Part shown: piece by piece, positions 1-12,678 of the stretch | Position numbering within the stretch: the first letter of the stretch is position 1 | How the letters are laid out: each line of letters begins with the position of its first letter | Assembly: GCA_036785705.1 (NCBI GenBank) | Contig: JAWUZG010000028.1 | Location: 186,001 to 250,000 of the forward strand | Source of the DNA: Acanthornis magna | Taxonomy: Eukaryota; Chordata; Aves; Passeriformes; Acanthizidae | Reading direction: 5' to 3' | DNA: 64,000 nucleotides | Position numbers and translations under genes: made by a program | The notes under the pieces: model-generated | Database searches by the model: none | What the model saw: only the letters and a program-made list of their open reading frames with translations | Told to the model about the DNA's origin: nothing

Positions 1-215
1 CTTTCACCAGCTTTGTTGCCCTCCTCTGGACACACCCAAGGACCTTCACATCCTTCCAAAATTGCAGGGCCCAGAACTGCCCACAGTGCTCCAGGTGAGG
101 CCACACCAGCACTGAACACAGCAGGACAATCACCTCTCTGCCCAGCTGGTCCTGCTGTGTTTTTGAGGCAGCCCAGGATGGACTGTGACCTCTGGGCTCT
201 CCAGGCTCGCTGCTG
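1..215 (-). repeat. CR1 LINE fragment, antisense, cut by window edge
   Basis: The plus strand reads as the reverse complement of the late part of CR1 ORF2. The opening bases are the complement of the familiar CR1 stretch about rRNA-like 'gtccagagaagggcaac', followed by complements of the segments around 'ggccccaaaactg' and 'gaggtgaggccacacc'. The match is clear to about position 180 and fades by 215. The CR1 3' tail is not present here, so it lies beyond position 1 or was lost. It is dead: no frame stays open through the homologous part on the sense (minus) strand. The family call rests on recognised consensus sequence; the right boundary is approximate. Confidence 0.75.
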
Positions 216-3200
216 TCTTGTACTGAGCCCTTTACTGACCAGCATCTCACTGTTCCCACATCTCAGCTGGGAAAAGAGAGGAATGCTCAGGAATGGCACT
301 TATCTGCGTTTGTGCCATCAGGGAAAAAGCTTTAAACTCAGCCTGTTATTTCTTGGTTTCCAACAATTACTAAAACAGAGATGGATTTTTTTCTCAATTT
401 CCCTGTTATCTTATTCTTCCTGCTTTTTGTTTAGCCATGACTTAGTTCAACTCAAACTTACCGTTAAGTGTATTCCCATCAATGCTGGTCAACAAAGCAT
501 TTAGGCACGTGTTTAACTCAAAGCAGATAACTAAGGCACATTCAGCAAAACTCACCCATACACCTCACTTTTTTTCTCTGAAGAGGGGCCCTCCGTCATT
601 TTGAAAGCTGTATTTCTTTTCAGCATAAAGTACCGCAGCCACAAAAATCAATGCACTCTGCTCCATCAGTGTGCATCTGTCACTCAGCTCCCAGCAAGGG
701 GAAAAGAAGAGGCACACAGAGAAAACACTCACCCAGTCCCTTTCCTTTAAGAACAGCCAGGAGTAAAAAGATGCATAATTTAGCAGAATGGTTTTATTTG
801 TGTATCGGGTTGTTTTAAACGTCAGCTGAGGTTATGTTCTTGTCTTCAGTTGCTGCTGGGTGTTGCTTCAAAGACATTCTGAGTCACTGCTCTCCATCTT
901 CATTTGCTGATGGGCCCCCAGGTAGTGATGGAAATATAACTTCCCTTGACATGGATAACCTCCAATAAAGGAGCGACTTCCCTTTTGACACTCTGATTAG
1001 AATAAACGAGGGGAGGCGGAAGGGAAGAGGAAGGTGACTGTAGCTCCTGAAAAGCAAAGGCAACGGGCCACATCCTGCTCCCTGACTCTGAGCCATCAGA
1101 TTCACTGCGAGTTATTTGCAAAACAGCAAGGAACTCATTAGATTGCTGCTAGGGCTATTGATGGAAATGCAAATCTTTAGCTACAGGACCTTATTCCACA
1201 GCAAATTAACAACAGGCTGGGGAAAACCAAAAATCTGTAATCTCAGGGCTGGGAGTCTGTCAGAATGAACCATAATCTCTGTTTTTCAGATATCAGCCTA
1301 AAATCAAACCAAAAAAAAGACAAGGTCTAACTTAGTTCAGATTTTCCATTAGTTGCTTCAACACTGACTTTCAAGAAATTCTTCCAGGTTTCCAAGGGCA
1401 TGAATAAGGTGAGGATCAGAGCCTGAATGTTCCATAAATTGGCCTGGTACAATATGAAAGGACTGTGCTCAGAGAGACACAGACTGGCTGGCATTTTACA
1501 AGACCAAGGGAAGTCTCCTTGAGCTTTATTTTGGCTTGACACAAGACTTTACCAGAGCCCTTAAGTCTTTCCATTACCTTCCATGGGCTTTGGATCAGGC
1601 TCCTTACAGTGAATTTAGCTTTGGCTATCCAAACTGATACCTCAAGAGATCATCTAGCTCAGAAACCAGGCAGAAGGTTTCCAGAAAAATCCTGCCCTGG
1701 TCTTCCAAGGGATGCTGCTGAGACGGTGACTGAGTCTTTGCATTGTTCCCTATAAGGCCACCTGCAATGGGATTACACAACCAGGGGCTTCGTGCCCAGA
1801 AAGAGCATGAACACCTCCTGCCTCAACCCCTCAGTAGAGCCTGCACTCACTGTCACAAGCTCATTTTCCACAGAGAGCCAACCATTGTCATTTACACCAA
1901 TAAAAAGCTGAATTCAGCACTCTTTCCATAAAACGGATCGTGAACCCTTAACACCACTTGCCTCTCCTTGGAATAATAAATTATGAGGACAAATGGCAGA
2001 ATCATTATCAGTTTCAATATCCAGTCATAAATAGTCTTGTAAGAACACTCAAATGATGGTGTTTTATTGCATTAGATATCACTTGCCATTAATTACAGCA
2101 TGAAACTTTTGTACTTTGATGAAAAGCATTTTAGCCAGCTCAGTTATAAATTTAAAGCAGTCTTAAAACAGAAGTCACCCCAAGTTGTGGTTTGGGGTTT
2201 TTTAAAATCTATAGATCTGAACACAAAATAGCATTTTTGGCTTGGAATGACACAAAAGCCAGGTTTTAAAAAAGCTATTTTATTGCATACTCATTCAGCT
2301 TCAGCACTTACGGCAAACTAACAGTACCCATGACTGTGTTTTACAATAACATTGTTGGCAGACAGATTTCACTGCTACAGATACTTCATAGTTCATTTGG
2401 TTTCGTGGGGGTTTTCTTCCTAATGATCGAGTGCTGTCGTGAATCAACGTGATCTAGTTTACATTTCTGCCCTGTTTCTTTTGTTTGGATCATTTCTCCT
2501 TCCTTGTGTTGCCGTAACTCAGCACGCAGGACAGAGTCACAGCTGGCTGTACAGCGAGCCTGGCACCACCAGCAGCTGCTGGCTCAGTCCCCAGCAAACC
2601 TGGGATACACAAAAAATCTCACTCTGAGAGAGAAATCTTATCATTTCAGCCTGAGAGCTAAATTTTCAAACAATTGTGTGATCTGTCTTCAAATTTCCAG
2701 TTCAGAGGGATTCAGGCTGAGGCAATTTACATTGCTGCTCCATGGCATTGATCACAATTTGCATTTGTTTGCAAAAGCGATTAAAGGGATTATCCCAGCC
2801 CCACTCTGGGCATGGCAACCTTACAGCCACCACAGCCAAATTCCTCAGAGACCAGGATTCAGAGCCTCTGCTCAGGTGAACAGCAGTGTATCTGCTATAG
2901 CAATCCCTCTGGATTCAAACATCCATACAAAAATGCACAGTCCCAAATCCAGGTGCACTGCAGCAGTTGTACGGGATGCCACAGACTTCTCAGTAGATTT
3001 GGAGAGGACATTTTGCTTCCCTTTCTCAACCCTCCAGGAGGAATTACGGGTAGCCCGGTATTTAAATTATTCTCATGAGCCCTGGGAGACCAAGGTTTGG
3101 CTCTTGTCCTACCAAAGGTTCCTGCTGTGCCCAGGGACACAGGAGAAACACTCAGTTTCTCAGAGGTATGGTGGGAATCTGCTCAAGCTTAAGAGAGCTA

Positions 3201-3224
3201 AGCTCAGGAATTAAATTCTTGTGA
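216..3224. other. No recognised gene; presumed intergenic
   Basis: AT-rich unique-looking sequence between two CR1 fragments. I see no exon with homology I recognise, no tRNA and no clear transposon ends. Its one standout is a long plus-strand open frame at 2504-3214, listed separately. In mammals the gene after the XYLB 3' end is ACVR2B; none of its exons could be recognised here. Confidence 0.5.
2504..3214 (+). other. Long unrecognised ORF (236 codons)
   Basis: An ATG-to-stop frame of 236 codons in sequence of roughly 45-48% GC, the longest open frame in the window outside the GGAA satellite. The translation shows no signal peptide, membrane segment, repeat or domain that I recognise. It is rich in Ser, Arg and His in no evident pattern, and no obvious promoter or splice structure surrounds it. 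It stops just before an antisense CR1 begins at about 3225. Length is the only argument for coding; a chance open frame or the remains of an unrecognised transposon are more likely. Confidence 0.1.
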
Positions 3225-3845
3225 CAGTCAGTGGAGGCCAGGTCCCTGAATTCTGCAGTGACTTCTTGCCCTTCACATGCCTGGAAATGGTCCCCAGGGA
3301 GATTACTGTAACCTTCCCAGAGACAAAGGTGACCACTCCGCAGTTTTCTTAGGCCCTCCTTGCTCTCCTTGAGGATGACCTCGACATCAGCTTCTTCCCA
3401 GCCATGGGGAGCCTCCCATGATCACCCCACCTTACAGGGCTCACATTGAGCAGTCCTGCAATGCCTTCAACCATCTTCCTCAGCACCCTTGACATATCCC
3501 ACCTGGTCCCCTGCACCCATGTGTGCCCATTTTGCTTCACCGGTGCCTAAATTGATCCTCCCCTACTACAGGAGGCACCTGCCTCTTCTAAATCCTGCCA
3601 CTAGGCACAGAGATGAAGAGGTTTGGCAGCAGACCTTGCCAGTTAATGGCAAAGGCACAGAGCACCTCGGCTTTCCCCATGCTGTTTGTTACTAGGTTGG
3701 CCAACACATTCAGCAGCAGATCAGCATGTCCCCATTTTCCCTTTCCTGGTGATTTACTTATAGAAATGCATATTCCTGCCCTTCACACCCTCACCAGCTT
3801 CATCTCACTTTTGGCTTTTTGAATTTCATCCATGTTAGAGCATAT
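3225..3845 (-). repeat. CR1 LINE ORF2 fragment, antisense
   Basis: Read on the minus strand this follows CR1 ORF2 from the linker before the reverse transcriptase (complement of the part that encodes the 'AQLEL' and 'DNKK' region, near 3770-3840), through the 'MEKAEVLNAF' region (near 3640-3690), into the start of the RT domain (the 'VTPVFKK' and 'YRPVSLT' region, near 3230-3370). About 620 bp are preserved but with many indels and stops. The order is collinear with CR1, so it is a single old insertion. It has no CR1 3' end here. Boundaries are good to about 20 bp. Confidence 0.8.
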
Positions 3846-5932
3846 CTGAGATCTGAGGACAAGTGACATTGGCCAAGACTCATCAGCACCTGTAAAAACA
3901 GATGTCATTGTCGCAACTTGACTGTTTCTTGAAAGGGTGACCATTTGCTTTTTGACACAAAAGTGAGAAACTGAAGAAAAACAGCCTAACTGCTCATTTA
4001 AGGCAGCCTGTTCCTTCCCTTCTGCTTAGCCAGTTAAAACCTCATTTGACAATCTGAGAGTTTAGCTCCCAACGCTCTTGCTTAAAATATAACAGATGGC
4101 CTCTAATAAGTAAATTGAAAAGTGCAAATAAGGTTAAAACAATTTTTCTTTATTGAATATCATTAACTTCAAGGCTGTCCACTTTAAAATGCTAATTAAA
4201 CCTCACTTCCTTTTGCAGGGTTCCAGTGAAGAAAGATTGCCGTGGGGTAAATTCTTCTTGTTTGTAGAGGACCAGCCCAGCAAATTGATAGCAAACTGAG
4301 CTATTATATATCCCAAGATTAAGGAGTAGAGTTGGAAGCTTTCCATTATTTGTCCCTTCCATGCTAGCTCCTTCCCACAAACCAAACACAGTCAAGAAGG
4401 AAATTCAAAAGAGGCCAAGTGTGAAACCCTGCTCTGTCCACACAGCAAACAACAGTTTCTCTAAAGGTCACCATCGGTCCAAACCAGTGTTTGCCCAGGA
4501 TTTCTAACACCTTGTTACCACCCTAGAGCATGTTGTGCTGCAGCTGTGGGGCTCTGTATTCCTGGCACCATGCACAGAGGACAAGAGGTCCTTCAGCACC
4601 TCGCCCCCACCTTGCTCCTAATTTCCAGTGCAAATTTATTCCCAGTCAGTATGTGTCACTTGCTCGTGTGCCAACACTGTTCTTTGGCTTGAAGAGCTTT
4701 CTCCACCCCCAGCCTGAAGGATTTTTACAGAATAACCCAGTAAATAATTTTTTCTGAATAACCCACCCTCTTCTTGCTGCTGGAAAAGCAAGTTAAACTT
4801 TCAGTCTCCACTCCTAGGACAGCCCTTCCCTTCCCCTGATCAAGGTACCAGCCCCTCCCTCACCTGTTCCAGTTTTAATACCTTTTTATTCAGCACAAGA
4901 GAGCAGATCTGGCTGGGTCTAACCAAGTCCTGCATGAGGCAATGCTCCCACCTCAGCTAGAAAGGCACACAGGTAAACTCCAGGATAACATTCACCTTCC
5001 TCATGGCCAGGTCATACTCACAGGTTTTAGTCAATGTGTGAAAAAAAATAGCATGTGTTTTACCTTTGACCTCCTTAACTCCTGCTGAAGGCTGAGCTCC
5101 CAGTCTGAGGCAGGTCCAAGAGGCACCACAGCTCAGCCCCCAGAGAGAGCCTCGTGTCCAACTGATGCAAAGCAGCCAACTTTTCGGACAACAGCCTCAG
5201 GATGACAGCCCATCATGGGGAGCAGGGAGCTCTGGGTGCTCCCCCTGCCTGGTGAATTTGACCACCAGGAAGCTCAGGGAGGGAGCAGTTTCCATGTCTG
5301 CTGTAATCCTGAGCTGCCCTAGAGGAAAAAGTCAAGATGCATCAGGACAGAGAAATGGAGCCTCTGAGTGCCTGGGCCCCCTCACCAAGAATTCCTGAGT
5401 CCAGATGAATTCTCCCTCCCCCTCGAAACATGATTCTCACTCGTCCATACAAGTTAATTTACTTTGTCATTTAAAGATTCAGAGTATAAATTACAAAATG
5501 AAGAACTTGATACAAATTGTCTGTCCAGTCTCACCTCAGTGATTTCTCATCCAGACAATCTGGATGAACATCAGCATCCTTCACTTCAAACTACTCATAC
5601 TACGGATAATCCAACACTGCCTGTCCAGTAAACCTGAGTTACAACAAAGTTTCTGGGCCAAGAGGAAAGGGAAAAGAGCCTCTTGACATTTACTCTGGTT
5701 TTTATGGGAATCCCTTGTCCCACGGAGGCTCATCTTTATTATTGAAGCTCATGAGTAAGGAGGGTTGACAAGATGCAGGGGAAGTTGTAGCAACACTTGT
5801 TTAACCAGTCCATTTATAAATCATGCCAAAACCACATACGACAGAGATCAAAACAAAAAATCTGTATGCACTGGACAAGCAGCAAAATGACTCTGTGCTG
5901 AAAGGTTTTTGGGAGAGTCTGCCAAACACAAA

Positions 5933-6016
5933 ATCAGAGAATGGTTTGGGTAAGAAGGGACCTTAAGATCATCTAGTTCCAATCCCCTGCCATGGGCAGT
6001 GACACCTTCCACAAAT
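5933..6016 (-). repeat. CR1 LINE 3' end, antisense
   Basis: The plus strand carries the complement of the typical CR1 3' terminus: 'gtttgggtaagaagggac' then 'atcatctagttccaat' and 'ctgccatgggcagtgacac'. Only the last 80 or so bases of the element remain, the usual outcome of 5' truncation at insertion. It is a non-coding remnant. Confidence 0.85.
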
Positions 6017-9000
6017 GAAAAACAACGGCTGCTTTTTCTGAGCCAAGAATCACTCTGAGGAAAACAAAACATTTTCACAGCAAGGAAGGGCTTGAAACGC
6101 AGCTTATTTTCTTATTCAATCAGCTGAACTCTCTGACTAAATCACATATTGGATTAGCTGCATTCAATGTCTTCTCTTCCCTCTGCTTGAGTAGGTGTTC
6201 CCTCTAAGGGACAACAATTGCGGGGACCCAAATAATTTAACTGAAAAATGGGAATTGGGAAAACATAGTGTTGCCTTTCAACAACATCTTTCTTGATTGG
6301 AAGGGTATTTCTGCTATATTCAACTGTCCTCAAGCAGGGCAGGAACCCCGCAAAGCAATGATTCGAGGAGTGACAGGGGAATGTCCCATCCTAACCTAAC
6401 AAGCTGTGACAGCCGTGTGAAGAGATGCTCCCAGGTGGCACAAGATGTGATATCAAAGTTGTGTGACTCCTTTGCTTCTTACTTGCTTTCTGCAAGATGT
6501 TTTATTTTAAGATAAAAATCCTCAGCTAAGAAGCAGCTCCATTTCTGCTCCAAGTCCTTCTGTTACACATTGTGGCTTAGACTATTTATTAAGGAGAATT
6601 CCACCTTCCAAAACACCATTGTTTATCAGATCTGAAAGAGAGCTGAGGTTTCAGGAGGGTAGTGCACACATGTCAATCAGAGAGTAAATATTGTCCTGGA
6701 ACAGCAAGTTGGGCAGACCTTTGTTTCCCTGTGCAATGCTTGTCCAAGTCTTAAGGGAGCTGTCTTTCACTGAACCAGGGTTTGAGCTTGCAGGCATAAC
6801 ACAAATGCCTGAGAGAGTCCAGCTTGAAGGGATAAACACAGGCAAGGGCATGCAACTGAAGGACAAAAAGCAAGAATATGAGTAACAAAGCTCTCAGGCT
6901 GTGTCAGCTGGGTGTCTCCATGCAAGTGTAGGGAGAGGCAGTCTGAGGGGAGCTGGGGAGGTCAGTCTCATGGATTTGATGGTAAAAACAGAGCAGTCCT
7001 GGCACAAGAAAGCTTTCCAGCTGTACAGTGGTAACTGGGGACAAATCTTGTCTCCAAAGCTGAGAGCAGCTTTCAATCAAGTCTTCAGGAGTTTTGGCAC
7101 GAGAAGAGAAATTGTGTTTTTCTGTCCTCATCTCCACACCACTGCCTTTCTACTCAGTAGGGAGAAGCTGCTCACTCAAGAGACAAATCACCTGATCTGT
7201 TGTAGACATCTGCCACAAGGTAAGATGAAAAACAGCCAGAAACTCCTCTCCCTTGTGGTTCTTTCCTTTGATTGCAAAGGGAGCCCATATGACAGCAGAC
7301 AGAGATGTCTACCCTGGTCAGATGAACCCCACACCTGAGGGACTAGGCTCCTGTTTGGCTAAAACAGGAACGATGATCAGATGGATGCATTAGAGAATAC
7401 TCTGGCAAAATACACCCAAAAAAAGCATCTTAAGAATGTATCACAAATACCTGTCATCTAAAGACGTTAGAGCAAAAAACATTGCAGGCAATTAATAACA
7501 TACCCAAATCAGTCAGGCTGGTGATTGAACATCATGTTTAATGGGCAGGCTGACACATCAATGGATGAGGTAGCTCAGGGAAAGGCTGGAATCAGAGATT
7601 GTGACAGTATCCATAGGCAGTGAGAGCTGCTCCTTCACCCTTCCCCTCAGGGTGTGTGCTTCGAGAGCACTGAACCAAGTCACTGAGCTCCCACAGAGGC
7701 TGAGACATTCCCAAAAGTCTGGGATCACCACAGAACCATTGCTCTGTTTGTCAAGGCCAACTTTTAGAAGTGACAGAGAAGAACAAGAAAACCAAAATGA
7801 CTCTTGGGGCTGGATTTCAATAAAGTGTCTCTTTCAAGAGAAGTTTTCTGCGTCCCTCAGAATGTAAATCATCTGCAAGAAAATGTTGTTATCTGCTGCA
7901 AGAGAAGAAAAAAACAGTTCTAGAGGGAAAAAAAATCTAAAAATATTACATTCTAGCAATGTAAGCTGTGATGGCTGAAAGCTAAACCACTTGAACTGGC
8001 TAAGCAAGGAGGCTTGATCCAGACTGCAATCAAAGTGTGGAAGGTGAGCAGGGGTTACCCAAAGAATTCATTCAGAGTTCTTCTGCCTTGCACATCACAT
8101 AGTGCTTTTGACCTGCACAAAATGAGCTTAAAGTAATAAAGAGCTAAGCTCTTTTGGTGTAGATATGATTTTGTACCCAATTTCCACAAGAGTATAAAAT
8201 TTCAAGCCACATGGCATCAGGACTGCAGTCACCTTCAGAGAAACTTTTTAAGGAAACACTCCTCACAGAACAGTGATCCCCTGGTATCAGATGAGTGCAT
8301 GTTCTGCCTATTGTCCTTTGCCATTTGTTTGGCAATTTCAACCCATTTTAACATGGGGGTCAAGATCGTACCAAAATCAAAATCTGAGAGGTTACATGAA
8401 AAATCATCAGCCAAAGAGAAGAAAAATCCAAATTAGTACCTTTCTCCGAAGGAAGACATTCAAAATTGGCCTCATATTGATGACAACATCAAGACCCGAC
8501 AGTTTAGTTCTCTAAAATGTTGCTCTTTTTTTCCCTTAGCGCCTAACCTACACTCAGCAGTCTGGGGACCAAGGTAATAGAAATAAAGATAGAACAAATT
8601 ATTTGTTCAGAGTCCTGCTTTGGCTTTTTGTGGCTTTAGATACACATCCTTCACTGCGCTTCTCTGTGATCTGTGGTGGTAGCTCAACTCCAAAGGAAAA
8701 GCAAGCTGAAAAACAAAAAGGTCCCCCTGGGATCGCACACGGCGGTATTCAGCTCAATTACTTATTAAAGCACCGACACAGCATAGATTTTTTTTCAGTA
8801 CATTACTTATTCAATCAGAGCTCCAACTCTCTCAGACTGATCCCTTAAGAAAAAGCAAACATCTTTCCCTGTTTGTTTCCAGCTGCATCACAGAAGACTT
8901 TAAAGACTTTGGGCTGCAAAGAAAACTGTTTGTCTTTGGGTTGTTGCACAGTGAGAGCTTGTGGGTGAATCCAGTGCGGCTCTGATTGACTGGTGAGAGC

Positions 9001-9382
9001 ACAGGGCCATCGAGCCAGGGAGGCTGCTTGGGTTTTTCCATGACCGACTCCAACCTACAGTAGCTTTGCTGGTGCAGGACAGGAGCTGCAGGCTAGACAG
9101 CAGTGAACTATCTCTTTGTGGCAATCAAGGTTGGGTTGTTTTTTTTTTTTACAGGAGATGAGATCAATTTTCCGTCAAGTTATTCCAGACTGGGAATAGT
9201 TCATCAGATATTTAAACAAAGAAGCTAACCTTTCATCTAGACAAGATGGGCATGCCATGTTGCTCACCTTGAAGAAGAGTAAGCTCCCCTGCGGAAGAGG
9301 GAGGGAATCAACCTCTATCAAATATTTAGAGGTAGAAGATATTGCCTTGCCTTTAGATTTCTCTTGGCTGAGCTGTTGATTA

Positions 9383-9460
9383 AGTCATAGAAACAGTAAG
9401 GCTGGAAAATAACTCCAAGATCATTGAGTACAGCTGATACCACAACATCACCTCTACCCC
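9383..9460 (-). repeat. CR1 LINE 3' end, antisense, degenerate
   Basis: Matches the complement of another CR1 subfamily tail ('tcatagaaacagtaaggctg', then 'caagatcattgagtacag'). The similarity fades after about 9455. Short, old and without coding content. Confidence 0.7.
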
Positions 9461-10267
9461 AGACAACCAGAGTAACATAAGGTAGAAAAACTGGCAAAAA
9501 ACCCACATGGTTTTGGAAACCAAAGGGCACCAGGGCCTTCCGTCACTGGGGGCTTTTTTTTAAGACGTGTGCACGCAAGAGCAAGAAGCCTGTGGTTCCT
9601 TGGTGAGCTAATGTGCTTTCCTAGAAAGACAAAAATAAAAGAGTAGTAGAAGTCTTACAGCAGCATTTCTTCAAAGGACCTTTCAAAGGAGAGATTTATT
9701 GAGTCTTTTTCTATCAGACACTAGTCAGTGAACGAGTGCAACTTGGGTGAGCTGGGAAAAAAAAGAGCTTGTCTATAAATTCTTGTACTCCAGACACTGT
9801 TCCTCAGAGGCCAGCCCTAATAAACCCATCACCACCGCAAAACTATAATTCAGTGGTGGCTCACTCGTGGCCCTTCAGAGCCCTGCATCCGAGTCCTTTC
9901 TCAGGGACTCCTGCAGCCAACGCACAGTGCATCAGCTGCCCTGAGGAAACTGTGCTTTAATGCGAATGTGGGACACATCAGAGAGCCCCAGGCCAACAGT
10001 CAAGGAAGTGTCTCCTCTCCCTTTCCAGAGAAGAGCTCAGGCCTAGAAAGTAGTTAAATCATCCAGACAATATCCTACCAGCACCACATAACACTTTTCT
10101 AGGAGCCAAGATATTAACTAGAAATGTTCTGCCATGTGCTGTGAGCTGGGAAATGTGAGCTTTAATCTTCCTCAGATGAGTAAGAAACTGATCTTGAGCC
10201 TCCCATTTCACAAGCAAATAAAGCCAGAAAGCAACGAGACAACAATCCTCTCACTCTGACAAACCAA

Positions 10268-10801
10268 ATGAGCTACTCAAGAAATTGCCGCCGAAACCGC
10301 ACAAAGCTGAAAAATGTAGAAAAGGCAGAGTTATTGAATGCTTTCCTTTCATCAGTTTTCATCCATAAGATCAGCCCTCAGGAATGTCTGACCCAGGAGA
10401 ATAAGGTAAATGAATGTCAGGAGGAAGACCTTCCCTTGGCCATGAAGGGTCTGGAGAATCTCTCTGACACAGGAAGGCTGAGGGAGCTGGGGCTGCTCAG
10501 CCTCAGCATACACCAGGCTCTGCTCGGTGGTGCCCAGCAATGGGACAAGAGGCAAGGGGCACAAGCTGATGCACAGAAGGTTCCACGTAAACATGAGGAA
10601 GAGCCTCTTTACTGTGCAGTGACCGAGCACTGGAACAGATCACTCAGAGCAGGTGTGGATTGTCCCTCACTGGAGCCATCCCAGAACCATGTGGACACAA
10701 TCCTGTGCCATGTGCTCTGGGATGACCCTGCCGGAGCAGGGAGGTGGGACCAGATGAATCATGAGACCCCTTCCAACCCGGCCCATTCTGTGATCCTGTG
10801 A
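10268..10801 (+). repeat. CR1 LINE with internal deletion, 3' end intact
   Basis: A sense-strand CR1 copy with a 177-codon open frame. Its first ~55 codons resemble the region before the CR1 reverse transcriptase ('EKAELLNAFLSSVF'). At about 10425-10445 the frame jumps straight to the distal part ('LRELGLLSLS'), so the whole RT domain is missing. The rest follows the usual CR1 distal region and ends in the tail 'attctgtgatcctgtga' at 10801. It could not retrotranspose by itself. Whether the deletion arose before or after insertion is not visible. Confidence 0.85.
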
Positions 10802-10899
10802 CCTCTCCAAATCCCTTCCCTGTGTGGTTAACTTTGACATCAAACCAGTCACCAGGCTGAACTTCAGACTAACGATGATGGCAATGCTGCTTAAACTAG

Positions 10900-11240
10900 C
10901 AGGCATTGTTTAATTCGTATTAATTAATCCTTCTGCACCTCTCTACAGCCTTGCCCAATGACAAAGCAACTGCTGACAGTGGAGGCCCGCGAGAAGTATT
11001 ATATGTTTTAGCACTGCACCTTTGCACCCAGAATAATAAGCACATAAAAGAGATAGACGTGTATTTCTAATGCCACCTTTTAAAGCAATTGCTTAAAAGC
11101 AGCCTGCTTTAGCAACTCAGAAATGTAATTCTTGACCTTCCTGAGTAATCATGCTAATATCAGGAGAAGTTGTAATTATTCAGTTGCGAACAAAAAAAAG
11201 TACTGTTCGTACTCCAAAGTGAAGCACTGAAATATGAAAG
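10900..11240. other. Possible conserved non-coding element
   Basis: Non-repetitive, low-CpG, AT-rich sequence with dense homeodomain-type cores (for example 'ttcgtattaattaatcc') and a Pit-1/POU-like 'taatcatgctaat'. This texture is typical of conserved vertebrate enhancers, but conservation cannot be judged from one genome. Between it and the XYLB stop at 12681 I see nothing else distinctive. Confidence 0.22.
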
Positions 11241-12667
11241 GGAGAGCAAAGGAGGAATATGTGAATTCCCTGGCCATGCCAGAGGTGAGCCATGGCAAGG
11301 GGTTCCCTCTCTCAACACAGAGATAGGGAGAGTGCTCCTATGTCCCCGTAATGTGAAGAATATTAATTTCAGTCACCCCGCTCCAGCAGGGGCACAATCC
11401 AGCTCTCAGTCAATAAAGAGATCCTCTACTCTCTACAATTCCCTGGCTTATTCCCAAGACACATTACAGCTTCCACAGGAAAGGAAGAAAGGCTTCAGTC
11501 ACTCCCATTAAACAATCTGCTTTATTCCCAGGAGAAATTTTATCCTGAGGGAAAGATACCAGTGCCACAGAATGGTGCAGTAAAGTGTTCCCAGTTGCAC
11601 AGAGAGTTCATTCAAGTTCTGCAACTTCCACACATCTCTGCAGAAAGATCTCCTGGCTCGCATTTTCTAAGATTTTCTCAGCTAGAGACTACTTAATCTG
11701 GACTAAAACATTTGAAGTGAAACAGTAGCAACAGAGCAAGACAATCAGCTGTTCTTCGAGACCTCCAAGAAAGAAATGGGATATTGGGGGTTTAAGAAAA
11801 AAATTTGCCTTCCTGACCTGTTGAGAGCAGAGCATGACACAAAGAATTTCATAGCCATGACACCCAGAGGAGGAAAAAGAGAATAACCCCAAGCTGGTGT
11901 GCAAATGAACTGACTCTGCTTTTTGAAGCAGGAAGGAGATATGTGAAATTTCCCATATTTGCTCTCTTATTTTCTTTTTTTACCGATGTCAAGTAAAACA
12001 CTGTGTAGTTTGTATCACATATGATCTCTATGCTTTCCAGAATCTATAAAACCCTGCCATATCACGTTTTATCACACAACAGGCTTTCCATAGTGCCATG
12101 TGACAAGAATTCCCCTTCTCAGAGGATCCCAGGGAGTCTTTAAAGACTTTAATCAGCCTTCTCCATGTATGAAAGAAAGATGGGATTAAGTCAGTGTGCT
12201 TATGCTTTCTGTGTAGGCAAAGATATAAACATCTCCAAGTTACAGATGAACAGAAAGATAGTCCCAAAACATTTAAACAGGAGAAGCCGAGGAGCTAAGA
12301 CACTTTGCTAGGCAGGTATGCCGAGGTTGGCATGCCAAACACATGGAATCAAAGCTGACAGAGATGGGTGGAGTGACTCACATATAAAAGGCACTTGACT
12401 TTGTCACCCAGCTCTTCCAAAACAGCAAGCACGATCTGAAAAGCACCTAAGAAAAATTGAGGCCACAAGCACACAGAGCAATATGATGCTTTTTTAATCA
12501 GGTTTTCAATCACAATGTAATTTTTTCCCCACCAACACACTCAAACACAGACATTTAAAAATTATTTGTCTACAAAGAGGAACGACATGATTTAAACAGC
12601 TCCAGTAAATTCTGAGCAAATCTCTTCTGATCTTCTCCTTGGGAGTCCACTCAACCAACATATAAAT

Positions 12668-12673
12668 TTTATT
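12668..12673 (-). terminator. XYLB: Proximal poly(A) signal of XYLB
   Basis: On the minus strand an AATAAA hexamer starts 5 nt after the XYLB stop codon. It is followed within 8-25 nt by a GU-rich stretch ('tatgttggttgagtgg'), the arrangement expected of a working cleavage site. Used, it would give a 3' UTR of only a few tens of nucleotides. The next clear AATAAA on this strand is at 11526-11521, about 1.15 kb further on, and an ATTAAA variant lies near 12490. The choice between them is inference. Confidence 0.5.
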
Positions 12674-12678
12674 TGCTT

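Larger units (their letters stand above)
3846..10267. other. No recognised gene; intergenic with two short CR1 tails
   Basis: Apart from the CR1 3' ends at 5933-6016 and 9383-9460, I recognise nothing here. The longest open frame (6901-7338, plus strand, 145 codons) has no family features and no splice context, and was rejected as a gene. Confidence 0.45.

Noticed and set aside
6901..7338. 145-codon plus-strand open frame
   Set aside because: No recognisable domain, no splice context, composition like its surroundings, and overlapped by shorter frames on the other strand.
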